This document shows, piece after piece, positions 24,239 through 32,605 of a stretch of DNA of 40,916 nucleotides (position 1 is its first letter; each line of letters opens with the position of its first letter). Where the stretch lies: the NCBI GenBank assembly GCA_017526525.1, contig JAFXRG010000040.1:1-40916 (forward strand), in the 5' to 3' direction. The notes under the pieces were generated by a model. The model had not been told where the DNA came from. It worked only from the letters and a program-made list of their open reading frames with translations, and ran no database searches. This DNA is from Clostridia bacterium. Its GTDB lineage: Bacteria; Bacillota; Clostridia; Christensenellales; Aristaeellaceae. Made by a program: the position numbers and the translations under genes.

Positions 24239-24267
24239 TTGACAAAGCTTCCGGGATCCGGTATGAT
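24239..24267 (+). promoter_or_regulatory. promoter of the helD gene
   Basis: A perfect TTGACA at 24239-24244 and TATGAT at 24262-24267 are 17 bp apart. Transcription should start near 24274, giving a leader of about 94 bases. Confidence 0.8.
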
Positions 24268-24301
24268 GCACATCCACACGCTTGCAGGATGAAGAGTCTG
24301 T

Positions 24302-24338
24302 AAGCCTCTGCGAAAAGCAAAAAAGCGGCAGAGGCTTT
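24302..24338 (+). promoter_or_regulatory. leader hairpin of helD
   Basis: AAGCCTCTGC (24302-24311) pairs perfectly with GCAGAGGCTT (24328-24337) around an A-rich 16-base loop, followed by only a short T run. It sits inside the predicted helD leader, 30 bases before the start codon. It may attenuate helD or be a plain RNA-stability hairpin. Confidence 0.55.
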
Positions 24339-24367
24339 ATACTGCTGTGCCAAAGAAAGGATGCAAC

Positions 24368-26590
24368 ATGGAATCAGTCAGACTGCCTGAACACCCGAAT
24401 GCACAGGAAGAATACCTTCATCTCCGCGGGACCCGGGATACCATTGACCGGGAAATCCACGAGGTGGAAGCCCTCACCGGCGCCAAAGCCGGCGAGGTGA
24501 TGGACGTGCAGATGAAAGAGGACCCGGACCAGCAGGAGGAAGTCACCATCCAGCTGTTCCGCTTCCAGCTGGACCGGCTTCGCCAGCTGAGCATGGCCGC
24601 CGGTCAGGCGTACTTCGCCCGGCTGGACTTTATTCCCGCCGGCGGGCGGCCGGAAACCTGGTACCTGGGGCGCTGGGGCGTTCTGGATCCGGCCACCCTG
24701 ACCCCCGTTGTGGTGGACTGGCGCTCCCCGGTGGCCAACCTGTACTACTCCGGGCAGATCGGAAAAATGGACTATGAAGCCCCGGACGGCCGCGTGGAGG
24801 GGGAACTGACCCTGAAGCGGATGCTGACGGTTCGGGACCGGCAGCTGCTCAGTCTTTTTGACAGCGGCATTGTTTCCCAGGAAGCCTATCTTCAGGAAAT
24901 CCTGGGCAGCATTTCCTCCGACCGGCTGCGGGAAATCGTCACCACCATCCAGGCGGAGCAGAATATCGTCATCCGCCATCCCCTGAATGAACACCTGCTG
25001 GTGCAGGGCGCCGCAGGCAGCGGAAAAACCACCATAGCCCTGCACCGGATCGCCTATCTGCTGTATACCTTCCAGAAGACCCTGAAGCCGGAAAACATGA
25101 TGATTCTCGCTCCCAACCCCCTGTTCCTTTCCTATATCTCCCAGGTGCTGCCGGACCTGGGGGTGGAGCGGGTGGTGCAAACCACCTTTGAAGGCTGGTG
25201 CCGGGAAGGCATGGGCAGCCGGATGCCGAAAATCCGTCAGGAAAGCCGGCTGGAAAAGAACCTGTCGCTTTCAGAGGAGGAGCGGGAGAAAAACAGCCGC
25301 CTGGTGCGGCTGAAGGGATCCCTGGAGCTGAAGAAAAAACTGGAGGCTTACCTGGACCGCCTGCAGGGCGAGGTCCTTCCTCCCTCCGGTTTCCGCATGG
25401 CCGGAATCACCCTGATGGACCGGAAGGAAGCGGAAGAGGTTTTCATCCGGGACCTCCGGCATTTCCCGCTGGAGCAGCGGATCGGCGAACTGAAAAAGAT
25501 CATCCGCAAAAGGGTCCGGGATGCCGTTCTTCATCTGAAAGAACAGTACGCCGGCCTGACGGAGCAGCTGGTGGACAAAGCCCGGGCCTCCGCGCCGGAC
25601 AGCCCTGCGCTCCGGCAGAAAATCAGGGATCTGTACGCCACCCGGGACCAGCGTTACCGGGAAATCGATGACCGGGCAGAAAAATACCTGAACGGCTACC
25701 GGGAAAAATTCAACCTGCCGGATCTGGCCGGCATCTGCCGGGCTTTCCTGCAGGAAACCTTTCCGGATCCGCAGGACCAGGCAGGCCTGCTGCCCGAAGA
25801 CAATCTTCTGCGGCAGGAGGATCTGCCGATGATGGTGCTGATCTGCAAAGCGGTTTTCGGCCTGAAAACGAAGCAGATGAAGCATGTTGTCATCGATGAG
25901 TGCCAGGATTTCTCCCCCTTCCAGATCGCCCTGCTGAAGCAGAGCAATCCTGCCGCCACCTTCACGCTGGTGGGGGATCTGTATCAGGGAATCCGTTCGG
26001 ATGAGGGAATCCGGAGCTGGCAGGAATGGACCGGGCCGGTTTTCAGCCATCAGGCCGATCTGAAGCAGCTGACGGTCAGCTACCGGAACACCGTGGAAAT
26101 CATGGAACGGGCTCAGGCGGTTGCCGAAAGATATCCCATTCCCGGCATCTCGGAAACAAAGCCCGTCCTGCGTCACGGGGAGGCGCCGAAAATCCTTTGC
26201 GCGCAAAGCGATCCTGAGCATCTGGCCATGATGGTTTCCCAGATCCGTGCCTGGCAGCGGGAAGGCTTCCACAGCATCGCGCTGATTGAAAAAACGGAAG
26301 CCCGGGCCCGGAAACTGTTCCGGGCCATCAGGGCGGAAACGGGCGCGCGCCTGGTTTCGGAAAAGGATTCGGATTACCGGGGCGGCGTCATCATTCTTCC
26401 GGCCAGCATCGCCAAGGGCATGGAGTTTGACTGCGTTGGCATCTGCGACGCTTCCGCCGAATGCTTCCCGGACAACGAATTCCTCTGCCGGATTCTTTAC
26501 GTGATGATGACCCGTCCGCTGCACCGCCTGTGTATCTGGTATAAAAAAGAGCCCTCGCCGCTGCTGGCGGGGACCCGGGTTTCATCCTGA
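24368..26590 (+). CDS. helD: HelD-type RNA polymerase-associated helicase
   Basis: A 740-residue superfamily 1 ATPase of the HelD type, which frees stalled RNA polymerase from DNA and helps it recycle. The charged N-terminus is expected to form the coiled-coil arm that enters the secondary channel. Helicase motifs follow: Walker A GAAGSGKTT (Lys220), DECQDFSPFQ, VGDLYQGI, the motif with SYRN, GMEFD and the final MTRPLHRL. Motif text is closer to HelD than to UvrD or PcrA, and the WRSPVANLYY segment near residue 120 is characteristic. The ATG at 24368 follows GAAAGGA; an in-frame GTG at 24347 precedes that site. It has its own strong promoter and a leader hairpin. Confidence 0.93.
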   Translation: MESVRLPEHPNAQEEYLHLRGTRDTIDREIHEVEALTGAKAGEVMDVQMKEDPDQQEEVTIQLFRFQLDRLRQLSMAAGQAYFARLDFIPAGGRPETWYLGRWGVLDPATLTPVVVDWRSPVANLYYSGQIGKMDYEAPDGRVEGELTLKRMLTVRDRQLLSLFDSGIVSQEAYLQEILGSISSDRLREIVTTIQAEQNIVIRHPLNEHLLVQGAAGSGKTTIALHRIAYLLYTFQKTLKPENMMILAPNPLFLSYISQVLPDLGVERVVQTTFEGWCREGMGSRMPKIRQESRLEKNLSLSEEEREKNSRLVRLKGSLELKKKLEAYLDRLQGEVLPPSGFRMAGITLMDRKEAEEVFIRDLRHFPLEQRIGELKKIIRKRVRDAVLHLKEQYAGLTEQLVDKARASAPDSPALRQKIRDLYATRDQRYREIDDRAEKYLNGYREKFNLPDLAGICRAFLQETFPDPQDQAGLLPEDNLLRQEDLPMMVLICKAVFGLKTKQMKHVVIDECQDFSPFQIALLKQSNPAATFTLVGDLYQGIRSDEGIRSWQEWTGPVFSHQADLKQLTVSYRNTVEIMERAQAVAERYPIPGISETKPVLRHGEAPKILCAQSDPEHLAMMVSQIRAWQREGFHSIALIEKTEARARKLFRAIRAETGARLVSEKDSDYRGGVIILPASIAKGMEFDCVGICDASAECFPDNEFLCRILYVMMTRPLHRLCIWYKKEPSPLLAGTRVSS

Positions 26591-26625
26591 ACGCAGAGGA
26601 AGATCCTCCCCCGCCTTCCCGGAAA

Positions 26626-27114
26626 TCACACAGGGAAATCAATCCGCTGAACCTGCAGGATCTTTCCGTCCTGCAGCAGCAGTTTGGCCATGGTCACATC
26701 ACCGAAAAACCGGGCTCGTCCGCAGCTTCCCGGGTTCAGCCACAGGCGGCCGTCAATCCGTTCCTCCCGATACATGTGCGTATGTCCGCAGATCACTGCC
26801 TGGATTCCGTCCAGGTTCCGCGGTACGTCATACGGATCGTGGGTCATAAAAAACGATACGCCGGCTATCTCAAAGCGCAGGGAACCCGCCAGGTCCCGGA
26901 GTCCCTCCTGCCACCGGTCATTGTTGCCCCGCACCGCGTAGATGTTCCCGTACAGCCGCAGCTCATCCAGGTCGCTCTCCCGCACAATATCCCCCGCGTG
27001 GAGAATATGCGTGCAATCCTGCAGTTCCGCCACCACTTCCCGCCGCAGCAGGCCGTGGGTATCGGAAATCACCGCTGCCCGGACCGGACCGTTCCCCTCT
27101 GGTTTTTCGCTCAT
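26626..27114 (-). CDS. YfcE/MJ0936-type metallophosphoesterase
   Basis: A 162-residue calcineurin-like phosphoesterase that needs divalent metal. The metal motifs are complete: SDTHG near residue 18, HAGDIV, RGNND, and CGHTHMY with the early MTHD. The small size matches the YfcE group, which hydrolyses model phosphodiesters, with unknown natural substrate. It lies head-to-tail with helD (35 bp) and diverges from rubrerythrin. The start is the ATG at 27114; the upstream AAGGGGTGG is a moderate binding site. Confidence 0.92.
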   Translation of the reverse strand: MSEKPEGNGPVRAAVISDTHGLLRREVVAELQDCTHILHAGDIVRESDLDELRLYGNIYAVRGNNDRWQEGLRDLAGSLRFEIAGVSFFMTHDPYDVPRNLDGIQAVICGHTHMYREERIDGRLWLNPGSCGRARFFGDVTMAKLLLQDGKILQVQRIDFPV

Positions 27115-27152
27115 GCCGGCATCCCACCCCTTTTTCCCGTTTTGCCTCCGCC

Positions 27153-27181
27153 ATTATAATGCATTTTCCCCAGCAAGTCAC
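27153..27181 (-). promoter_or_regulatory. promoter of the metallophosphoesterase gene
   Basis: On the minus strand, GTGACT (27176-27181) and TATAAT (27153-27158) are 17 bp apart. It is back to back with the rubrerythrin promoter. Confidence 0.65.
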
Positions 27182-27199
27182 GGCGCCCCATCATTCTTC

Positions 27200-27228
27200 T
27201 TGACTTGGGGAAGAGGAAAGGATAGTAT
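27200..27228 (+). promoter_or_regulatory. promoter of the rubrerythrin gene
   Basis: TTGACT at 27200-27205 and TAGTAT at 27223-27228 are 17 bp apart, with the binding site AAAGGAGG before the ATG at 27269. No PerR-box-like palindrome is obvious. Confidence 0.7.
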
Positions 27229-27268
27229 ACAGCTAAGCAGAAAAAAGAAATAAAAGGAGGACCCCATC

Positions 27269-27823
27269 ATGGAAAATAACAAGCCGAAAACCCCTTATGC
27301 CGGCACCCGGACGGAAAAGAACCTGGAAGCCGCTTTCGCCGGCGAATCCCAGGCCCGCAACAAGTATACCTACTTTGCCTCCGCCGCAAAAAAGGAAGGC
27401 TATGAACAGATTGCCGCCCTGTTCCTGAAAACCGCCGAAAATGAAAAAGAGCACGCGAAAATGTGGCTGAAGGAACTGAAAGGAATCGGCAGCACCGCTG
27501 AAAACCTGGCCGCAGCCGCGGACGGCGAAAACTATGAATGGACCGACATGTACGAATCTTTTGCCGTGACCGCCGAAGAAGAAGGCTTCCACGACCTGGC
27601 AAAAAAATTCCGCATGGTCGGTGAAATCGAAAAGCACCATGAGGAACGGTACCGGGCCTTGCTGAAAAACGTGGAAATGCAGGAAGTTTTCGCAAAGAGC
27701 GAAGTCAAGGTCTGGGAATGCCGGAACTGCGGTCATATTGTTGTGGGAACAAAAGCCCCGGAGGTCTGCCCGGTCTGTGCCCATCCCCAGAGCTATTTTG
27801 AAATTCACGAAGAAAACTACTGA
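27269..27823 (+). CDS. rbr: rubrerythrin
   Basis: A 184-residue non-haem iron protein that reduces hydrogen peroxide in anaerobes. The first 140 residues form the ferritin-like diiron domain with ligands in [27 protein letters not shown] and [10 protein letters not shown]. The C-terminus is a rubredoxin domain with CRNCGH and CPVCAHP, which passes electrons to the diiron site. The protein is cytosolic. Its own promoter and a strong terminator make it a single-gene unit. It supports an anaerobic lifestyle and could protect the hydrogenase. Confidence 0.96.
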   Translation: MENNKPKTPYAGTRTEKNLEAAFAGESQARNKYTYFASAAKKEGYEQIAALFLKTAENEKEHAKMWLKELKGIGSTAENLAAAADGENYEWTDMYESFAVTAEEEGFHDLAKKFRMVGEIEKHHEERYRALLKNVEMQEVFAKSEVKVWECRNCGHIVVGTKAPEVCPVCAHPQSYFEIHEENY

Positions 27824-27836
27824 TCCCGCATCAGCG

Positions 27837-27869
27837 GAGACGGGGATCCCGGATCCCCGTCTCTTTTTT
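27837..27869 (+). terminator. rubrerythrin terminator
   Basis: A perfect 12-bp stem (27837-27848 with 27852-27863) with a three-base loop is followed by six T. Confidence 0.92.
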
Positions 27870-27903
27870 GTTCCCTTCCGGTGCCTCGTCCTGCCGGGAA
27901 TCA

Positions 27904-27933
27904 TTGACGTCTGTTTCTCCGGTTTGATATACT
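27904..27933 (+). promoter_or_regulatory. promoter of the ParB-HAD gene
   Basis: TTGACG at 27904-27909 and TATACT at 27928-27933 are 18 bp apart. The site GCGGAGG lies before the ATG at 27972. Confidence 0.65.
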
Positions 27934-27971
27934 ATGCAAAAAGTGAACGACGCAGGCGGAGGATCAGTCAT

Positions 27972-28865
27972 ATGGCCGGTACGCAGACACAGTTTCAAAC
28001 ATTTCTGAACGAAGAGCTCGCAAAAACAAAGGGGATCTATTATCCCGTCAAGGCAAACATCCTGCAGCGGGCTGTCATCCGGAAAGCGCACACTTCCAAA
28101 CTTCATCCGAATCCGGATGACGAATTCTGCGATCCCAAAACCGGCCCGAATTACAGCATCATTTCCAGGTACGAATCGGATTATCGCCGGAACGGGGACA
28201 ATATTTCCTCCGGACTCTTCGTCGGGGAAATTTCCGAACCCCTGATGGTGGAAAAAACCAGGCCCAACGGATTCCGGATTCTGAACGGGCACCACCGCTG
28301 GGCCGCCGCCATGCGGGTGGGATACAATCCCATCGGCATCCGGATTGTCAACCTGACCACGGAAGCGGATGTTCATAAAATGCTGAAAAAAACCAACCGC
28401 ACCCGGCGGGTTTCCATGGACCTGGATGAAGTCATCTTTGTTTCCGGCAGGGACAGGCCCATGGAAAAGAGCCTTCGCTTTCCATTCAGCCGCATCTACA
28501 GGGAGCGGATTCGTCTCGGCATTCCGGCGCTTCTGGAATTCCTGGACCGGAAAGGCTTTGACGTCTGGGTATACAGCTCCCGTTATTATTCCGTGGAATA
28601 CCTGCAGAACCTCTTCCGTCACTATCATTGCCAGGTCGCCGGTATCATCACCGGTACAGCCCGGAAATCCTCCGCCAAGGTTATCCGCAGCATGGGAATG
28701 CTGGTGGATAACAAATACAAGTGCACAGTTCACGTGGACAACGAATCCGTGATCTGCACCTTCCGGGATGAGAAGGAGTTCGAAGAAACGACACTCAGCG
28801 GATCCGAAAAAAGCTGGTCCGCGGAAGTGATGGATGCAATAGGAGCGCTGAAAGCCCATGAGTAG
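27972..28865 (+). CDS. ParB-like/HAD-like fusion protein
   Basis: A 297-residue protein with two parts. Residues about 25-135 resemble the ParB/Srx nucleotide-binding fold, with the key NGHHRWAA block at 105-112. Residues about 145-290 resemble a HAD-type phosphatase, with the DLDEV motif (nucleophile Asp150 and acid Asp152), a VYSS motif II, and a VDNES acidic block. The ParB fold binds or cleaves NTP (for example CTP) or DNA in its relatives; the HAD part probably removes phosphate or acts as a degenerate sensor. No helix-turn-helix is present, so it is not a chromosome-partition ParB. Its HAD part is similar to the whole next protein. I do not recognise a described protein with this order of domains. 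Confidence 0.7.
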   Translation: MAGTQTQFQTFLNEELAKTKGIYYPVKANILQRAVIRKAHTSKLHPNPDDEFCDPKTGPNYSIISRYESDYRRNGDNISSGLFVGEISEPLMVEKTRPNGFRILNGHHRWAAAMRVGYNPIGIRIVNLTTEADVHKMLKKTNRTRRVSMDLDEVIFVSGRDRPMEKSLRFPFSRIYRERIRLGIPALLEFLDRKGFDVWVYSSRYYSVEYLQNLFRHYHCQVAGIITGTARKSSAKVIRSMGMLVDNKYKCTVHVDNESVICTFRDEKEFEETTLSGSEKSWSAEVMDAIGALKAHE

Positions 28866-29358
28866 GTTTGACGGCATGAAAATGCGGGTGTCCTTCGATC
28901 TGGACGAAGTGCTTTTTGTTTCTCCGGAAACGCACAAAACGGAGCCCCCGCTTCCCTTTCCCCTTCGGTGTTACTTTAAGGAACGCCTTCGCCTGGGAAC
29001 GCCGGAGCTGATAAACACCCTGCAGAAAATGGGGTATGAAGTCTGGGTCTATACCTCTTCCTTCCGGACGGAACGTTATATCCGCGGGCTGTTCCGCTGC
29101 TACGGAATCCATTTTGACGGCATTATTAACGGTACCCGCCACATGAAAGAGGTCCAGTCGAAGAGCAAAACCGTCCTTCCCCAGAAAATGCCCAGCCGGT
29201 ACCATATTTCCCTGCACATTGACGACGAGGAGGTCATCTGCACCTCCGCCGGCCAGTACGGTTTCCGGGCCTACCAGCTGAATGCCGAGGACGAGCACTG
29301 GAAGGAACGGATTATCCAGCGTGCGGAAGAAATCAAAAAAATCGAACAGTTCAGCTGA
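28858..29358 (+). CDS. HAD-like protein, paralogue of the preceding fusion's C-terminus
   Basis: A 166-residue protein that aligns along its length with the HAD part of the ParB-HAD fusion. Shared features are VSxDLDEV (Asp14 and Asp16), the RLRLG-P-L segment, VWVYTSS, LFR-Y, GIINGT and the final HIDDEEVICT. Asp14 is the expected nucleophile. The start ATG lies inside the end of the previous gene, an eight-base overlap that implies tight translational coupling. The pair most likely arose by tandem duplication and works together, perhaps as a heterodimer. Substrate and role are unknown. Confidence 0.75.
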   Translation: MSRFDGMKMRVSFDLDEVLFVSPETHKTEPPLPFPLRCYFKERLRLGTPELINTLQKMGYEVWVYTSSFRTERYIRGLFRCYGIHFDGIINGTRHMKEVQSKSKTVLPQKMPSRYHISLHIDDEEVICTSAGQYGFRAYQLNAEDEHWKERIIQRAEEIKKIEQFS

Positions 29359-29397
29359 TGCCCTCAGCCGGCCGCTGTTCAGGGAGGAGTCCCTTTC

Positions 29398-30624
29398 ATG
29401 ATCGGTAAAACCACAGTCCTGGTGCTCTTTGTTCTTACCTGGCTTTATTCGCTGACCCTGGATCTTATCCGTCTGCGTTCCGCGGGAAATCCGGTTCCCG
29501 CCAATGTTTCGGACGTCTATGACCGGGAAACCTACCGGAAATGGCGGGCCTATCACGCCGAAAAAACCCGTTTTTCCATCCTTTCCTCTGCCGCCGGCTT
29601 CCTGGTGGACCTGGCGCTGCTGGCCTTCAACGTGTATGCGGCCTTTGCTGGCCTGTTTCCGAAAACGGAATTCATGCAGCTCTTTGCGGTGGTGCTGCTT
29701 TCCTCCCTCACTTCCCTGGTGATGCTGCCCTTCAGCTGGCATGAAACCATGGTGATTGAGCAGAAATACGGCTTCAACAAATCCACCGCCGCCACCTTCT
29801 GGGCGGACCAGGTCAAAAGCCTCCTGATCGGCCTGATCCTGATCACCGCCGTGACCTCCCTGCTGATGACCGTCCATCACGCCCTGGGCGACTGGCTGAT
29901 CTTGGCCTTCGCCTGCCTGATGACGCTGCTGATGCTGTTTATTTCGTTCCTGTATCCTTTTTTCAGCAAAATCTTCAACAAATTCAAGCCCCTGGAGGAC
30001 GGCGAGCTGAAGGACAAGCTCACTGCCCTGCTGGAAAAGAACGGTTATCAGGTCCGCGCCATCCGGATCATGGATGCTTCCCGCCGGACCACCAAGTCCA
30101 ACGCCTATTTTTCCGGGTTCGGAAAAATGAAAACCATCGTGCTGTACGATAACCTGGTGAACGCCATGACGCCGGATGAAATCTGCGCCGTCTTCGCCCA
30201 CGAAATGGGCCACGGGATTCATAAGGACACCCTGAAATCCCAGCTGCTGACCTTCGCACAGATGCTGGTCCTGGCGGTGCTGGCCTGGCTGACCCTCCGG
30301 ACGGCGGATCTGTTTCTTCCCTTCGGGTTCGACGGCATCAACTACGGGTTTGCCGTTGTGCTGATCATGAGCGTGGAATTTGCGTTCATTTCCCCGCTTT
30401 TCTCCCTGCTGGCCGGCTGGATTTCCCGCAGGCATGAATTCCGGGCGGATGCCCAGGCCGTCCGCGAGGGCTACGGAAAGGAACTGATTACCGCCCTGAA
30501 AACCCTGGCCCGCGAAAACTATGCGGACCTGGCCCCCTCGCCCCTGCTGGTGAAGCTGGAATATTCCCATCCGCCCCTCAGCGCACGAATTGATGCCATC
30601 GAAAAAGGCATGAACGCAAAATGA
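29398..30624 (+). CDS. M48A (Ste24-type) membrane zinc protease
   Basis: A 408-residue integral membrane metalloprotease. The N-terminal half has several hydrophobic segments and the M48 N-terminal motif with YGFNKSTA. The zinc site is HEMGH (His268, Glu269, His272) with the third ligand Glu347 in HEFRADAQA. Ste24-type enzymes cleave membrane or CAAX-like substrates in eukaryotes; bacterial members are linked to membrane protein quality control. The ATG at 29398 has GGGAGGAG upstream. It overlaps the next gene by four bases and follows the HAD gene by 39 bp. Confidence 0.93.
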   Translation: MIGKTTVLVLFVLTWLYSLTLDLIRLRSAGNPVPANVSDVYDRETYRKWRAYHAEKTRFSILSSAAGFLVDLALLAFNVYAAFAGLFPKTEFMQLFAVVLLSSLTSLVMLPFSWHETMVIEQKYGFNKSTAATFWADQVKSLLIGLILITAVTSLLMTVHHALGDWLILAFACLMTLLMLFISFLYPFFSKIFNKFKPLEDGELKDKLTALLEKNGYQVRAIRIMDASRRTTKSNAYFSGFGKMKTIVLYDNLVNAMTPDEICAVFAHEMGHGIHKDTLKSQLLTFAQMLVLAVLAWLTLRTADLFLPFGFDGINYGFAVVLIMSVEFAFISPLFSLLAGWISRRHEFRADAQAVREGYGKELITALKTLARENYADLAPSPLLVKLEYSHPPLSARIDAIEKGMNAK

Positions 30625-31103
30625 ACGATCAGAAGCCAAAAATCGGCCACCCGGTGCTCGGGATCCTGCTGGGCATCCTCGGCATTGTCGCAGCGCTGCT
30701 GCTGACGTTCCTGACCGGAATCGTCGGCGGCGGCCTCGCGTTCCTGCTTGGGCTGGCAGCCGTGCTGCTGGGAATGAAAGCCCGGAACGGGAAAGGCCGC
30801 GGCATCGGCGCCATCGCGGCCGGCGCCCTGGCCGTGGTTCTCGCCGTGCTGCTGACCGTCGGTTCCGTTTCCTCCTTCCGGGCTTTGTACACGGAAGCCG
30901 TAACCACCAATACGGCGCCGCTGGTGGCCCGGTACCTGGACAAGCCGTACCTGGGCCTGGCCGGCATGATCCTGAACGCGCCCTCGGAGGCCGATGCCCG
31001 TGAAATGATCCGCCAACTGGATGCCCTGCGGAATTACCGGGACAGCCGGCAGGCCCCGGCCTCCCCGCTTCCGGACGCCGGAACCCCGCAGCCCGGGCAA
31101 TGA
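30621..31103 (+). CDS. small membrane protein (DUF4190-like)
   Basis: A 160-residue protein with two or three hydrophobic segments in residues 8-95, rich in Ala, Gly and Leu, followed by a soluble tail of about 60 residues ending in a Pro-rich stretch. The pattern resembles DUF4190-type proteins, whose function is unknown. Its start ATGA overlaps the stop of the protease gene, so the two are cotranslated. A strong terminator directly follows. Confidence 0.75.
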   Translation: MNDQKPKIGHPVLGILLGILGIVAALLLTFLTGIVGGGLAFLLGLAAVLLGMKARNGKGRGIGAIAAGALAVVLAVLLTVGSVSSFRALYTEAVTTNTAPLVARYLDKPYLGLAGMILNAPSEADAREMIRQLDALRNYRDSRQAPASPLPDAGTPQPGQ

Positions 31104-31107
31104 AAAT

Positions 31108-31138
31108 CCCTCTGCCATACCTTCGGCAGAGGGGTTTT
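31108..31138 (+). terminator. bidirectional terminator
   Basis: CCCTCTGCC (31108-31116) pairs with GGCAGAGGG (31125-31133), followed by GTTTT. The minus-strand side has TTTT as well, so it can end both this operon and the convergent pheA transcript. Confidence 0.85.
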
Positions 31139-31159
31139 CTGCATTTTGGGAGAGTCTTC

Positions 31160-32302
31160 TCAGAGCACCTCGCTGTAGCTTCCCAGGTAGGAAAACTGTT
31201 CCAGCGTCACATCCAGCTCTTCAATCAAGCGGCCAAACGCCGGGGAATAAACGGAGGCGTCGATGTCGAAATAAAACATGAACTCGAAATCCCTTCCCGG
31301 CATGGGACGGCTTTCCAGTTTTGTCAGGTTGATGCCCTGGGCGTTGAACCTTCCCAGCAGCTGGTAAAGGGATCCTGGCCGGTTCGGCAGCACCAGCATC
31401 AGGCTGGTATGATCCGCCCCGGGATAGATTTCCGGTTCCCTGGCAATGCAGATAAAGCGGGTATGGTTGTTGGAGTTGTTCTGGATCTCTGTTTTCAGGA
31501 TCTCCAGGCCGTACAGCCCGGCGCAGGCAGCGGAGGAAATCGCCGCCAGGTCCCTTCGGCCGCTTTCGGCAACCATTTTTGCGGCGGCCGCCGTATTCCG
31601 GCACACGTTCACGTTCCACCCGGGGTTCTGTTCCAGGAACCCTGAGCACTGCTGAATGGCCTGTTCATGGGACCAGATTTCCCGGATTTCCTCCATCCGG
31701 ACGCCGGGGAGCGCCATCAGGGTATGATCAATTTTCACCCGGGCAGACCGGACGATGTAAAACTTCCGGCTGATCATCCGGTCGTATACGCTGTTCACCG
31801 ATCCGGCCAGGCTGTTCTCAATGGGAAGAATGCCGTATTTGCACAGTCCCTTTTCAATGGCGTCAAAAACGTTTTCAAAATCCCGGCAGTACAGAATGGA
31901 AGGGGCCGAAAAAATCTTTTCGCAGGCCTTCTGGGAATAGGCGCCCTCCACGCCCTGGCAGGCCACCACCGCCTTGGGCGGAAACAGCTTCGGCGTGTTT
32001 TCCAGGGCGTCGCGGATCTTCCTTCCCAGGGCGCTTTCCTTCCTTCCGTCCAGCATCTGGCTGGTACGGCTCTGGGCCATCAGGAATCCGAAAAGCGCCC
32101 GGACACCGTTGGCGTTGGCTTCCCCTGCCATTTCGCCCACCCGGTTCAGCAGGTTCCGCTCCCGCTCTGTATCCACAACGGGCAGGTGGTTTTCCCGTTT
32201 GAAGCGCCCGATTTCCCGGGCGATTTCCATTCTTTCGCCGTAAAGGCGGACCAGTTCCCGGTCCACTTCGTCAATTCTTGCGCGGTAATCCTGAATATCC
32301 AT
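31160..32302 (-). CDS. pheA: bifunctional chorismate mutase/prephenate dehydratase
   Basis: A 380-residue P-protein for phenylalanine synthesis. Residues 1-90 are an AroQ-type chorismate mutase (RIDEVDRELVRLYGERM). Residues about 105-285 are prephenate dehydratase, with GVEGAYSQKA, GILPIENSLAGSV and the typical NHTRFICI block. An ACT domain (GSLYQLLGRFNAQGINLTKLESRP) closes the protein and should bind phenylalanine for feedback control. The ATG at 32302 has GGAGG just upstream; an in-frame TTG at 32434 is unsupported. It has its own promoter. Confidence 0.96.
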   Translation of the reverse strand: MDIQDYRARIDEVDRELVRLYGERMEIAREIGRFKRENHLPVVDTERERNLLNRVGEMAGEANANGVRALFGFLMAQSRTSQMLDGRKESALGRKIRDALENTPKLFPPKAVVACQGVEGAYSQKACEKIFSAPSILYCRDFENVFDAIEKGLCKYGILPIENSLAGSVNSVYDRMISRKFYIVRSARVKIDHTLMALPGVRMEEIREIWSHEQAIQQCSGFLEQNPGWNVNVCRNTAAAAKMVAESGRRDLAAISSAACAGLYGLEILKTEIQNNSNNHTRFICIAREPEIYPGADHTSLMLVLPNRPGSLYQLLGRFNAQGINLTKLESRPMPGRDFEFMFYFDIDASVYSPAFGRLIEELDVTLEQFSYLGSYSEVL

Positions 32303-32445
32303 GGATTCCTCCGGTTTCAGTGATTCTGATTCCTGCAGCTTCGGGACAGAAAAAAGCTGTCCGGTTCCTGCCGGTTTTCCGCCCCCGGCGGCTCTCTGTA
32401 CAGGATTGTCGGAAAAGTCCTTACGCTTCCTCAACAGTTTAGCGA

Positions 32446-32474
32446 ATCATAGCATAATCCGGTTTCCTTTGCAA
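32446..32474 (-). promoter_or_regulatory. promoter of pheA
   Basis: On the minus strand, TTGCAA (32469-32474) and TATGAT (32446-32451) are 17 bp apart. The leader is about 140 bases and has no obvious leader peptide or T-box. Confidence 0.7.
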
Positions 32475-32547
32475 CCGCTTTCCCCCGCCCGGATGTTCTT
32501 GAAATGTTTTTTGCCGGATTCCCTGTTCCGGGCTGTTCCCCCCGCGG

Positions 32548-32553
32548 TATAAT
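32548..32553 (+). promoter_or_regulatory. -10 box of the thioesterase gene
   Basis: A perfect TATAAT lies 53 bp before the ATG at 32606, with only a weak GTTCCG at the -35 position. It diverges from the pheA promoter. Confidence 0.5.
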
Positions 32554-32605
32554 AGCCGAAGAAACTCCGGAGGCGGAAACGCCGGTCCGGTTTGGAGGGA
32601 ACGAA

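Noticed and set aside
27972-28865. Chromosome-partition ParB
   Set aside because: No central helix-turn-helix, no parA neighbour and a HAD domain in place of the dimerisation domain.
28795-30639. A 614-codon open frame on the minus strand
   Set aside because: It is opposite the M48 protease and HAD genes. Its His- and Gln-rich text shows no family motif.
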